Of a stretch of 9,611 nt of DNA, positions 1 through 7,158 are shown piece by piece. Positions within the stretch are counted from its first letter, which is position 1. The number at the start of each line of letters is the position of its first letter. The notes under the pieces are model-generated. The model had not been told where the DNA came from. It saw only the letters and a program-made list of their open reading frames with translations, and ran no database searches. The stretch spans positions 1-9,611 of the forward strand of contig NCCR01000156.1 of NCBI GenBank assembly GCA_002279765.1, written 5' to 3'. This stretch comes from Verrucomicrobia bacterium 12-59-8 (lineage in GTDB: Bacteria > Verrucomicrobiota > Verrucomicrobiae > Verrucomicrobiales > Verrucomicrobiaceae). Made by a program: the position numbers and the translations under genes.

Positions 1-2
1 AA

Positions 3-1547
3 CTTGACATTTCTGAGGAACAAGCGCTTCAATTCGAAGCGGATGATGACCTGATTTTGAGCGGCAAAGAAGACCAAGTCGAGCGAGTAGCTGAACCGTT
101 GACAGGCAGAAACGGCGAAACAAAAATTTTACAGACCAGTAAGAGATTACTGTCTATTCCCTCAAGAGACCCCAAGCCTCACGTACTTGGAATTTCGACA
201 GATATTACGCGTTCGCTGGAAAAAGAACGGGAACAGCAGAGGGTCTTGCAGTTCACGCTGGAATGGTTAACAGCAACGATCATTGCAATTGAAAAGGCCA
301 GTTCAACAGATGCAGCGTGTCGGGAGGCCATCAAGAGGCTGGGGGACTCACCGCAATTGTTCGTGGGCCAGACGACGGGAGGCATGATAAGCCTACTAGT
401 AGAAAAGGAAAATGGTCAGAAAGTAGTGGAATCGAAGCCTGAGTTTGCCTCAGGGGTCTTCAAGAATATTCAACCTGAAACCTGCCGCGACCACGATTCC
501 CCTGACGAGGATCTCGACCTCTTGCCGTGGGTTTTGAAACGTGGCGAACCCGAGCCTGTAGAAAACTCGCAAATGCATCATCGTTGCAAGAAGGCATGGA
601 ATTTGTGCAAGAAAGTGAATTTGGTCGCACAATATGTAGTTCCTCTGCAATCGGCATCGGACAAATTCGGCACCATCCAGTTCGCCACCGGGAATAACCT
701 CCCCACAGAAACCGACCGCGAGATATTTGATGCCGTGGGGGCGGCACTGTCGCTCACGATCGAACGCTACCACAATCAGAAAGAACTCAATGATCAGTTA
801 GAGGAGTTGAAGTTCGTCAATCTTGCGATGCAAAAGCAATATAACGCAGTATCTCGTGCCGAGATCACTACAATATTAGCACACGATTTTTTTCACAAAG
901 CAATGACTTTGACAGAGCAGGTCAGAGATCTGTACGATCAAGCACGCAAGGCATTGCGCGAAAATCGCTCTCCTGATCACCTGGATAAATTGAAAGTCCC
1001 AGTAGAAGATGCATGCCTGGATCTAGAGGGAGAGGTCGGCAAGCTTCGCTCCATCATTCGCAACGACGAGGAAAAGGAGTCCGATTTCGATGTCGCTGGT
1101 GTCATTGAAGATATAGCAGGCACTTTGGAAAGGGTGATGTCCAGATTTAACCTCCGCCTCGATTTCCCTCGACCTGGCAAAATACCCCTGCACGGTCTTC
1201 GCGATACGTTTGGTAATGTTTTCTTCAATTTGTTCCGAAATTCCATTGACGCGCAGAGGTCTCGCACACGGATGCAGTCAAATACGATTCACATTCGCGC
1301 CCAAACGAGAGAGCATGGATCAAAGCGCACTGTCGAAATTCAGTATTGGGATGAGGGGCCAGGCATCTCCGGCCATCACTTTCCAGATATTCAAGACATC
1401 TTCAAACTAGGCACGACATCGAAAGGCACCCAGGGAACGGGAACCGGGCTGGCGATCTCTCGCAGCTTGCTGACTCGCTTTTTTCGAGCCGATCTAACAA
1501 TCAAGGCGCGCAAGCCGCCGATATTTGAAATTGTAATTCCTGTTTGA
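3..1547 (+). CDS. Sensor histidine kinase, PAS-GAF-HATPase (5' partial)
   Basis: The reading frame is open to the left edge, so the gene begins outside the window; a TTG at 57 is only an internal codon. About 514 residues are visible. The first ~70 match the end of a PAS fold, closing with the typical VLGISTDIT (183-209). A GAF-like sensor domain follows (about 255-765), then a coiled helical stretch with an H-box-like AHDFFHK whose candidate phospho-histidine is at 882-884. The C-terminus is a complete HATPase: N-box FRNSIDA (1233-1253), G1 box DEGPGI (1350-1367) and G2 box GTGTGLAIS (1434-1460). No membrane segment or signal peptide is visible, so it probably senses a cytosolic signal through PAS/GAF. 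The expected role is ATP-dependent autophosphorylation and transfer to the receiver protein encoded 39 bases downstream. The H-box is not canonical (two Phe after His-Asp), so the dimerisation/phosphotransfer assignment is an inference; the HATPase call is firm. The ligand is unknown. Confidence 0.9.
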   Translation, partial: LDISEEQALQFEADDDLILSGKEDQVERVAEPLTGRNGETKILQTSKRLLSIPSRDPKPHVLGISTDITRSLEKEREQQRVLQFTLEWLTATIIAIEKASSTDAACREAIKRLGDSPQLFVGQTTGGMISLLVEKENGQKVVESKPEFASGVFKNIQPETCRDHDSPDEDLDLLPWVLKRGEPEPVENSQMHHRCKKAWNLCKKVNLVAQYVVPLQSASDKFGTIQFATGNNLPTETDREIFDAVGAALSLTIERYHNQKELNDQLEELKFVNLAMQKQYNAVSRAEITTILAHDFFHKAMTLTEQVRDLYDQARKALRENRSPDHLDKLKVPVEDACLDLEGEVGKLRSIIRNDEEKESDFDVAGVIEDIAGTLERVMSRFNLRLDFPRPGKIPLHGLRDTFGNVFFNLFRNSIDAQRSRTRMQSNTIHIRAQTREHGSKRTVEIQYWDEGPGISGHHFPDIQDIFKLGTTSKGTQGTGTGLAISRSLLTRFFRADLTIKARKPPIFEIVIPV

Positions 1548-1586
1548 CTCTCCCAAGAACCACCTAAATTTAAAATTTACGAAATC

Positions 1587-2417
1587 ATGAATTTCACGCA
1601 TACTTATTCGCCAGTGGGACTGGTTGTAGATGATAAACCAGACATCTTTAGGCGAGTTCTACGAGCAGTCCTAGAAAACACTTCTCTAGGCGTTTTGTTT
1701 GCGAGCGATTTGAAGACCGCAGCGGCATACGTCAAAGATGCTTCGATTAAGTTTGATTTCCTGGTAACGGATTTTGGTTTTGCTCGTGAGTTTCAACACA
1801 GGAGTCAAGATTTGATTGATGGGTTGGATTTGGCGGAGTTGCTCAAGAAGCATCGCCCCAATGCGCCTGTCTGGGTTTATTCTTCTGATGTCGATGATAA
1901 GGTTTTTCAAGAACGAGCACGCAAAAAGAAGGTGGAGATTGAAGAATGGCTATTCAAGCCTGCATCACGCGCCTTCAACGATTCGTGGATTGGAATTGAG
2001 CGGAAGTGCTTAATGAAGACCTTGCAAAGAAGCGAGGAACTTCGTACGGTAGTTGCTAAAGAGGCTGATGTGGAAATCGCCGCAGGCCCTTTAGATACTG
2101 AAATTATTGAACGAATTCGTACTCGCATTCACTTTCCCAGGCAGACTTATCTTACGCAGCTTCCTGATAATTACAAGGTAATACATCCAATTGAAGTGCA
2201 GCTTCTCCAGCGTGAGCAGGGCATGCATGTGGCATCGACGCCAAACTTGGGGCTGATCGTCAAGGTTGAAGCAGCTACCCCAAAGGAAGCCTTGGATAAG
2301 ATGTCGGAAACAATTGTTGAAGAATTTTCAGCTCTGAAAGAAAAGGAGGGGCAGTTGGTTGGTTATGCCGAATATGTTCTAGGTAAACTCAAGGAATCCA
2401 TTCAGGCACCCGACTAA
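1587..2417 (+). CDS. Response regulator: receiver domain plus uncharacterised C-terminal module
   Basis: This is a 276-residue protein. Residues ~8-128 form a complete CheY-like receiver: acidic pair D15-D16 (VVDDKPD), phospho-acceptor D62 (LVTDFGF), the Ser switch position S99/S100 (VYSSD) and the conserved K124 followed by Pro (LFKP). All catalytic positions are present, so phosphorylation by the upstream kinase is expected. The rest (~130-276) is not a recognisable DNA-binding domain. After a helical, charged linker, residues ~200-272 show strand-strand-strand-helix periodicity (VQLLQ, GMHVASTPNLGLIV, TPKEALDKMSETIVEEF) resembling the HicB antitoxin-like fold; that likeness is my inference. 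It therefore more likely acts through protein contacts than as a transcription factor. The ATG start is the first in frame and has no obvious Shine-Dalgarno sequence. The next gene follows after 32 bases. Confidence 0.88.
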   Translation: MNFTHTYSPVGLVVDDKPDIFRRVLRAVLENTSLGVLFASDLKTAAAYVKDASIKFDFLVTDFGFAREFQHRSQDLIDGLDLAELLKKHRPNAPVWVYSSDVDDKVFQERARKKKVEIEEWLFKPASRAFNDSWIGIERKCLMKTLQRSEELRTVVAKEADVEIAAGPLDTEIIERIRTRIHFPRQTYLTQLPDNYKVIHPIEVQLLQREQGMHVASTPNLGLIVKVEAATPKEALDKMSETIVEEFSALKEKEGQLVGYAEYVLGKLKESIQAPD

Positions 2418-2449
2418 TCCAATAATTCTCACCTTTTTCGCCAACCACG

Positions 2450-2971
2450 ATGAAATTGGCAGATCTTAAGCGCTACCTCACCAATAAAAAACTCTTGCTT
2501 GCGGAGGAAGAGCGTAAGCGCCACTTGCACTTCCAGCTTGTACTTGAGGGCGGGATTGTTCCCCTGCCAACGATTCTATGCATACAACATGGCAGTGGTG
2601 ACGCCAATCGTAACAATTTGAAGGGGGTGGCAGAGGCGTTGGGATTGAGCTTGCGTGAGTTGGAGACATCAATGGGCTGTCTGCTTTCCCGTGAGTGTGT
2701 ATTGGTCAAACTTGCTTGGGCATTGCTGGGCTGGGCGCAGAGCCGATTCGAGGACTACCTGGTGTCTCAGGACTCAAAACGTGGCTATTTAGCCATGATT
2801 GTATCTGCGCGGTTAATTGTCGAGCATGTGAAGAGGCAAGATGCCTTGCGCTGGTCTGCCACAGAAAAGAAGGCTCTCCACGGCATCTTGAACGATATTC
2901 CTGGCTTCAACTGCCATTTGCCGGAGGCTAAAACGTTACTGATTGAGTTTTCGAGAATCATCAATGGCTGA
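2450..2971 (+). CDS. Uncharacterised 173-residue protein of the kinase/SIR2 operon
   Basis: I do not recognise this family. The protein looks mostly alpha-helical. It has a charged, Lys/Arg/Glu-rich N-terminal helix (residues ~1-28), a short segment with HGSGDANRNN around residues 47-56, a LGLSLRELE stretch that could belong to a helix-turn-helix, and a hydrophobic, Trp-containing helix around 87-102. The C-terminal half is again helical. It has no signal peptide, no clear membrane segment and no catalytic motif I can name. It is probably a real gene: it fills the gap between the response regulator and the SIR2 gene with spacers of 32 and 17 bases on the same strand, and ATG and stop fit the operon. 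Plausible but unproven roles are an adaptor between the receiver protein and SIR2, an inhibitor of SIR2, or a small phosphotransfer-like protein. Confidence 0.65.
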   Translation: MKLADLKRYLTNKKLLLAEEERKRHLHFQLVLEGGIVPLPTILCIQHGSGDANRNNLKGVAEALGLSLRELETSMGCLLSRECVLVKLAWALLGWAQSRFEDYLVSQDSKRGYLAMIVSARLIVEHVKRQDALRWSATEKKALHGILNDIPGFNCHLPEAKTLLIEFSRIING

Positions 2972-2988
2972 GAACGAGGTTATACACC

Positions 2989-4011
2989 ATGGATGACGAC
3001 AAATTGCTGCCCAACGAGCTTCGTTCGCTGATTGCAAACGGTCAGGTGGTCGCCTTTGTCGGTGCAGGATTTACAAAGCCTCTCGGGCTTCCAAGTTGGG
3101 GCGAATTGGTTGAGCAGTTTTATTTTTTTTGTGACGGCATCCTCATCACGAGGAAAGAAAAAGAGCTGCTGGAGGAATACCGAGAGCAAATCAAACAAAA
3201 GGAGTTCGTTACCGCTTTCGGGGGCATGAGAAAACAAGTTGCGGAAGCGGACTATCGTATGTTCCTTACTAAGGCGCTGGACTTTAGACGCTGCGAAGCC
3301 TGTGTGAATCATGCCGTTCGTGACCGCATGCTAACTCGACGGACACGTTTGTTGGATTCGCCTTGGGCTGGTATTGTCACCACGAACTTGGACGACTACC
3401 TAGAAAGCAAATACTTTCCCTGGCACGTCAAACGTGTCGGAGACCCTTTCCTTGGACATGTGCTCAGCTTGAAGGAACGGTTCTATGTGAAACTGCACGG
3501 CGGGACCGATGAAGTTTCAAGCGTCATGACCAGTGAAGATTATGCGAAGACTTATCTGCCGGGCAGTCAGGCACCCACAGTGTCATATTTTTTGAATACA
3601 TTGATGCTCTCTTACCCCGTGGTGTTTATCGGCTGCTCGCTAGAGCCGCGCATTTTGGAAATTCGCCAGACGCTCAGCCAAGTCTTTTCGAAGACGTTGC
3701 CTAAAGCCTGGGCGCTGATGGCGGATGACAAAATCAGCCTAGCGAAAGAAGAACAGTATTGGCGTGAGCACCATATCAAGATCATTCGCTATGGTAAAAC
3801 GTCGGCTGGAGATAACCACCTTGCTGTGGACCACTTCCTGGAACTGACCTCCAAATGCAGGCAGGAGTCCACTGTAGATGTTAATCGTTTCGCCTCTGCT
3901 CTTCGGGATCTGGATGAAACGCATCGAGGAGAAATCCTGGCGAGCTTGGATGCCGCGACACGTGCGCAAGTAAATAATCAACTCTCCGCATTTTCATCCC
4001 CTGTCGGTTAG
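2989..4011 (+). CDS. SIR2-family (SIR2_2-like) NAD-binding protein, probable NADase effector
   Basis: This is a 340-residue protein with the main landmarks of the SIR2 Rossmann fold. The NAD-binding loop is FVGAGFTKPLGLPSW (residues 23-37), the nucleotide-binding motif is TTNLDDYLE (131-139; N133 and D135), the probable catalytic His is H170 in VKLHG, and the second Rossmann motif is FIGCSLEP (213-220). The zinc-binding four-Cys module of protein deacetylase sirtuins is absent; only a single CxxC (C102, C105) is seen. This type (SIR2_2/SIR2-like) is known from bacterial defence systems, where it hydrolyses NAD and arrests the infected cell. The SIR2 fold seems to end near residue 285, leaving a ~55-residue helical tail with an amphipathic segment. 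A weak ribosome site, GAGG (2976-2979), lies 9 bases before the ATG. It is the last gene of the four-gene operon. The SIR2 call is firm; NADase activity and a defence role are inferred from family and context. Confidence 0.88.
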   Translation: MDDDKLLPNELRSLIANGQVVAFVGAGFTKPLGLPSWGELVEQFYFFCDGILITRKEKELLEEYREQIKQKEFVTAFGGMRKQVAEADYRMFLTKALDFRRCEACVNHAVRDRMLTRRTRLLDSPWAGIVTTNLDDYLESKYFPWHVKRVGDPFLGHVLSLKERFYVKLHGGTDEVSSVMTSEDYAKTYLPGSQAPTVSYFLNTLMLSYPVVFIGCSLEPRILEIRQTLSQVFSKTLPKAWALMADDKISLAKEEQYWREHHIKIIRYGKTSAGDNHLAVDHFLELTSKCRQESTVDVNRFASALRDLDETHRGEILASLDAATRAQVNNQLSAFSSPVG

Positions 4012-4020
4012 AAACGTCAC

Positions 4021-4162
4021 ATGCAAAATGATGCGGTTGATGCACAAAAGAAACCACATCAAACCGTTCGCCTTATTTGAGACGACGAGTCACAAAAGCT
4101 GAACGGTTTGATTTGAAAATTATGTGGCTCTTGACGCATCACAGTGTCTCGTGACTTTGCAT
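4021..4162. repeat. Nested inverted repeats in the SIR2-menB intergenic region
   Basis: The 155 bases between the SIR2 gene and menB carry several inverted arms in nested order. The core is a perfect 12-base pair ATCAAACCGTTC (4058-4069) with GAACGGTTTGAT (4101-4112), loop 31 bases. Outside it, CCACAT (4054-4059) matches ATGTGG (4122-4127), TGATGCG (4029-4035) matches CGCATCA (4135-4141), and ATGCAAA (4021-4027) matches TTTGCAT (4156-4162). In addition CGGTTGATG (4034-4042) can pair with CATCAAACCG (4057-4066) with one bulged base, so this strand has two mutually exclusive partners. No U-run follows, so it is not a standard intrinsic terminator. It could be a regulatory RNA fold before menB, a palindromic mobile relic or a boundary scar of the accessory cassette. 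Confidence 0.6.
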
Positions 4163-4166
4163 TCCC

Positions 4167-4979
4167 ATGTGGACTTCGATCAAAACCTTCAAAGACATCA
4201 AGCTGGAGAAAACCAGCGATGGCATCGCCAAGATCACCATCAACCGGCCGAAGGTGCGCAATGCCTTTCGGCCGCTGACGGTGAAGGAGATGCTGGAAGC
4301 GTTTGAGATCGTGCATGAGGACCGGAGCGTGGGGGTGATCATCCTTTGTGGAGAGGGTCCTCTGGCCTTCTGCTCCGGTGGTGACCAGAAGGTACGCGGG
4401 GACGCGGGATACATTGGCGAAGACGGCGTGCCGCGCCTGAACATCCTGGATGTGCAGCGGAAGATCCGCACGATCCCCAAGCCCGTGGTGGCCATGGTGG
4501 CCGGTTTTGCCATCGGCGGCGGGCATGTGCTGCACATCGTGTGTGATCTAACGATCGCCGCAGACAATGCGCGCTTTGGCCAGACCGGCCCGAAGGTCGG
4601 CAGCTTTGACGGTGGCCTCGGCTCCAGCTACCTCGCCCGCATCGTCGGCCAGAAGAAGGCGCGGGAGATTTGGTACCTGTGCCGCCAGTACGATGCCAAA
4701 CAGGCGCTGGAAATGGGCCTCGTGAACACCGTCGTCCCGCTGGAGCAGCTCGAAGAGGAGACGGTCAAATGGTGCCGCGAGATGCTACAGCACTCCCCGC
4801 TGGCCCTGCGCTGCCTCAAATCCGCCCTGAATGCAGACTGTGACGGCCAGATGGGCCTGCTGGACCTCGCGGGCAACGCCACGCTGCTCTACTACATGAG
4901 CGAAGAGGCGAAGGAAGGCAAAAACGCCTACGTGGAAAAGCGGAAGCCGGATTTTTCCAAGTTTCCCCGGCTGCCCTGA
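4167..4979 (+). CDS. menB: 1,4-dihydroxy-2-naphthoyl-CoA synthase (MenB)
   Basis: This 270-residue crotonase-fold enzyme cyclises o-succinylbenzoyl-CoA to 1,4-dihydroxy-2-naphthoyl-CoA in menaquinone synthesis, in the cytosol. Diagnostic MenB motifs are present: [10 protein letters not shown] (69-78), AIGGGHVLH (115-123), [14 protein letters not shown] (137-150), the long family block with [12 protein letters not shown], and the C-terminal [11 protein letters not shown]. The QTG at 139-141 is the form found in bicarbonate-dependent MenB enzymes such as that of E. coli, rather than the QTD form with an internal carboxylate. Full length is normal. ATG at 4167 gives the expected N-terminus; no Shine-Dalgarno sequence is seen, and the nested inverted repeats end 5 bases upstream. 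No other menaquinone gene is in the window. It implies that the organism uses menaquinone in respiration. Confidence 0.96.
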   Translation: MWTSIKTFKDIKLEKTSDGIAKITINRPKVRNAFRPLTVKEMLEAFEIVHEDRSVGVIILCGEGPLAFCSGGDQKVRGDAGYIGEDGVPRLNILDVQRKIRTIPKPVVAMVAGFAIGGGHVLHIVCDLTIAADNARFGQTGPKVGSFDGGLGSSYLARIVGQKKAREIWYLCRQYDAKQALEMGLVNTVVPLEQLEEETVKWCREMLQHSPLALRCLKSALNADCDGQMGLLDLAGNATLLYYMSEEAKEGKNAYVEKRKPDFSKFPRLP

Positions 4980-5028
4980 GCCGCGCGTCTGCCAGACTGG
5001 AACCTGAAAGTCAAGAATACCTTTATGG

Positions 5029-5056
5029 TTGCCACCTCTGGCGGAGTTTGTATGAT
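5029..5056 (+). promoter_or_regulatory. Putative sigma-70-type promoter for accB-accC
   Basis: TTGCCA (5029-5034) and TATGAT (5051-5056) are separated by 16 bases, close to the housekeeping consensus. They lie in the 109-base gap after menB and would start transcription near 5063, leaving a leader of about 25 bases before the accB ATG. Found by eye only. Confidence 0.45.
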
Positions 5057-5088
5057 CGCCCTCCGTCCGTTGACACACTCCTCCCGAC

Positions 5089-5652
5089 ATGGCCAAACGT
5101 ACCACTACCAAACCTGCTGCTCCCGCCGCCCCCTCCTCGTCCTCCACCTACGATCTCAAACAAATACGCGAGATCGTCGGACTCATGGCTGAGAACAATC
5201 TGACGTATTTCCACAGCGAGCAAAAAGGCGCCAAACTCGAACTCCGGCGTGGTTCCGATCTGGAGGCAGTGAAAGAACTGCTGCAGAGCATGCCGGCGTC
5301 CTCCGGCGGACATGTCTCCTATGCCGCCGCCCCGGCTCCAGCCGCAGTAGCAGCTCCCGTACTTGCTGCCAGCGCGCCATCACCAGCGGCCGCCGCCGCA
5401 GCAGCCGCCGTCGGGCCGACGATCAATTCCCCCATGGTGGGCACCTTCTACCGCAGCGCCGCTCCGGGAGAAAAGCCCCTCGCCAACATCGGCGACAGCG
5501 TGGATGAAAACAGCAATGTCTGCATCATCGAGGCCATGAAGGTCATGAACGAAATCAAACCAGAAGGAGTGCGTGGCACGATTGCCCGCGTGCTGGTGGA
5601 AGACGGCAAGCCCGTCCAATATGGCCAGCCCCTGTTCGAGTTGAAAGCCTGA
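5089..5652 (+). CDS. accB: Biotin carboxyl carrier protein of acetyl-CoA carboxylase (AccB)
   Basis: This 187-residue protein carries the biotin that shuttles CO2 from biotin carboxylase to the carboxyltransferase in the first step of fatty acid synthesis. The N-terminal helix-strand region (DLKQIREIVGLM, ~22-55) matches bacterial AccB. A low-complexity Ala/Pro linker follows (about residues 78-107, with a run of eight Ala), then the biotinyl domain from ~110, with the biotinylation motif EAMKVMNEI and the target lysine K151 (codon 5539-5541). The 'thumb'-type sequence before the motif is also recognisable. It is about 30 residues longer than the E. coli protein because of an N-terminal Thr/Pro/Ser-rich extension and the linker. 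ATG at 5089 has no visible Shine-Dalgarno sequence. accC follows after 96 bases on the same strand, the common bacterial pairing. Confidence 0.96.
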   Translation: MAKRTTTKPAAPAAPSSSSTYDLKQIREIVGLMAENNLTYFHSEQKGAKLELRRGSDLEAVKELLQSMPASSGGHVSYAAAPAPAAVAAPVLAASAPSPAAAAAAAAVGPTINSPMVGTFYRSAAPGEKPLANIGDSVDENSNVCIIEAMKVMNEIKPEGVRGTIARVLVEDGKPVQYGQPLFELKA

Positions 5653-5748
5653 TTGCCCTCCCTGCCACTGGTTTGACGTCCAGGCCCCGCCCAAGTCGGG
5701 CCAGCCAACGGTCAAGCCAAGCAGACTTTTCCTACCTTCCGATCCCTC

Positions 5749-7104
5749 ATGTTCAAAAAAGTCCTCGTTGCCAATCGTGGTGAAATCGCTCTCCGCGTCA
5801 TTCGTGCCTGCAAAGAACTCGATGTCAAAACCGTCGCGGTTTATTCCGAAGCCGATGTCGATTCGATGCACGTTCACCTGGCGGATGAAGCCATCTGCAT
5901 CGGCCCTGGTCCAAGCTCCGAGAGCTACCTGAAAATGAGCCGCATCATCAGCGCGGCTGAGATTGCCAATGTTGATGCCATCCATCCAGGCTACGGCTTC
6001 CTCTCTGAGAAGGCTGAATTCGCCGAAGTGTGCGACCAGTGCAAAATCAAGTTCATCGGCCCCTCCGCCCGCGTCATCAGCATGATGGGCGACAAGAACG
6101 TGGCGCGTGAAACGGCCCTGAAGGCAGGCATGCCGATCACCCCCGGTTCTGACGGCCTCATTCACACCGAAGAGGAGGCGCTCGAATGGGCCCGCAAGAT
6201 CGGCTACCCCGTCATGGTCAAGGCCAGCGCTGGTGGTGGTGGCCGCGGCATGCGCCCAGTGCTCAATGAAGCCACTTTGCGGTCCAGCTTTCAGGCCGCC
6301 TCGCTGGAAGCCCTGAAATGCTTTGGCGACGGCTCCATGTACATGGAAAAGCTCGTCGAAAAGCCCCACCACATCGAGTTCCAGATCGTGGCCGACTCCC
6401 TTGGCAACGTCGTTCACCTTGGTGAGCGCGACTGCTCCATGCAGCGCCGCAATCAGAAGATCATCGAAGAGTGCCCCTCCCCAAAAATCTCTCCCGAAAT
6501 GCGCAAGCGCATGGGAGACGCCACCGTGAAGCTCTGCAAGGAGATCGGTTATGAGAACTGCGGCACCATCGAGTTCCTCGTCGATAACAAGTGTGAGAAC
6601 TTCTACTTCATGGAGATGAACACCCGCATTCAGGTGGAGCATCCCATCACCGAAGAAGTGTATGGCTGTGATTTGATCAAGGAGCAGATCCGCATCGCCG
6701 CCGGCCTGCCGCTCAGCGAGCACGTGGTGGACGCCCAGCCACGCGGCCATGCCATCGAGTGCCGCATCAATGCGGAAGACCCTGCCCGCAACTTTGCGCC
6801 GAGCCCCGGCAAGATCAATCTCTGGTACACCTCCGGTGGCCGTGGTGTCCGGGTGGACACTCACGTCTATTCCGGCTATTCCGTGCCGCCGTATTATGAC
6901 TCGATGATCGCCAAGCTCATTGTGACCGGTGCCACGCGTGACATCGCCATCCGCCGCATGCGCCGTGCGCTGGGTGAGTTCACCGTGGAAGGCATCAAGA
7001 CCACCATCCCGCTGCAAAGCCAGATCCTGACCACTTCCGACTTCCAGAACGGCCAGTACGACATCACCTGGGTGGAGAACTTCCTGCGCCAGCAGGGGCT
7101 GTAA
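5749..7104 (+). CDS. accC: Biotin carboxylase subunit of acetyl-CoA carboxylase (AccC)
   Basis: This 451-residue ATP-grasp enzyme carboxylates the biotin on AccB using ATP and bicarbonate. Domain order is standard: N-terminal biotin carboxylase fold ([19 protein letters not shown]), ATP-grasp domain with the glycine loop [11 protein letters not shown] (~161-171), then the C-terminal biotin carboxylase domain. Catalytic residues line up with the E. coli enzyme: C229 and K237 in CSMQRRNQK (6433-6459), and E289, N291, R293 in [11 protein letters not shown] (6610-6642). A two-residue insertion before the latter ([10 protein letters not shown]) explains the shifted numbering. Length is normal for a stand-alone subunit, with no fused biotinyl domain, consistent with the separate accB just upstream. 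Start ATG at 5749 is supported by the conserved N-terminus; no Shine-Dalgarno sequence is evident. The carboxyltransferase genes (accA, accD) are not in the window. Confidence 0.97.
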   Translation: MFKKVLVANRGEIALRVIRACKELDVKTVAVYSEADVDSMHVHLADEAICIGPGPSSESYLKMSRIISAAEIANVDAIHPGYGFLSEKAEFAEVCDQCKIKFIGPSARVISMMGDKNVARETALKAGMPITPGSDGLIHTEEEALEWARKIGYPVMVKASAGGGGRGMRPVLNEATLRSSFQAASLEALKCFGDGSMYMEKLVEKPHHIEFQIVADSLGNVVHLGERDCSMQRRNQKIIEECPSPKISPEMRKRMGDATVKLCKEIGYENCGTIEFLVDNKCENFYFMEMNTRIQVEHPITEEVYGCDLIKEQIRIAAGLPLSEHVVDAQPRGHAIECRINAEDPARNFAPSPGKINLWYTSGGRGVRVDTHVYSGYSVPPYYDSMIAKLIVTGATRDIAIRRMRRALGEFTVEGIKTTIPLQSQILTTSDFQNGQYDITWVENFLRQQGL

Positions 7105-7122
7105 GACTGAGCACTGCCGAGA

Positions 7123-7145
7123 GGCCGCCCTGCAGCAGGGCGGCC
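7123..7145. terminator. Strong hairpin between convergent accC and lepB, probable shared terminator
   Basis: A perfect 10-base stem, GGCCGCCCTG (7123-7132) with CAGGGCGGCC (7136-7145), closes a 3-base loop. It lies 18 bases after the accC stop and 13 bases beyond the lepB stop. On the + strand a short TTTT follows 11 bases later (7157-7160); on the - strand no T-run follows. The position between two convergent genes suggests a bidirectional terminator, though the U-tract is poor. Confidence 0.65.
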
Positions 7146-7158
7146 AGAGCGGAGAGTT

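Noticed and set aside
57..59. TTG as start of the histidine kinase
   Set aside because: The frame is open from base 3 and the upstream residues continue a PAS fold, so the true start is outside the window.
4131..4160. TTGACG as a -35 element for menB
   Set aside because: No acceptable -10 hexamer is found 16-18 bases downstream.
4059..4567. Open frames on the - strand over the start of menB
   Set aside because: They overlap the strongly conserved menB sequence and show no domain of their own.
5683..5702. Hairpin GGCCC/GGGCC between accB and accC as a terminator
   Set aside because: The 5-base stem with a 10-base loop and no T-run is weak, and the two genes are expected to be co-transcribed.
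5380..7017. A 545-codon open frame on the - strand opposite accB-accC
   Set aside because: It lies fully antisense to accC, which has all its catalytic residues. The frame's His/Asp/Gly-rich translation is what GC-rich codon use produces in the opposite strand.
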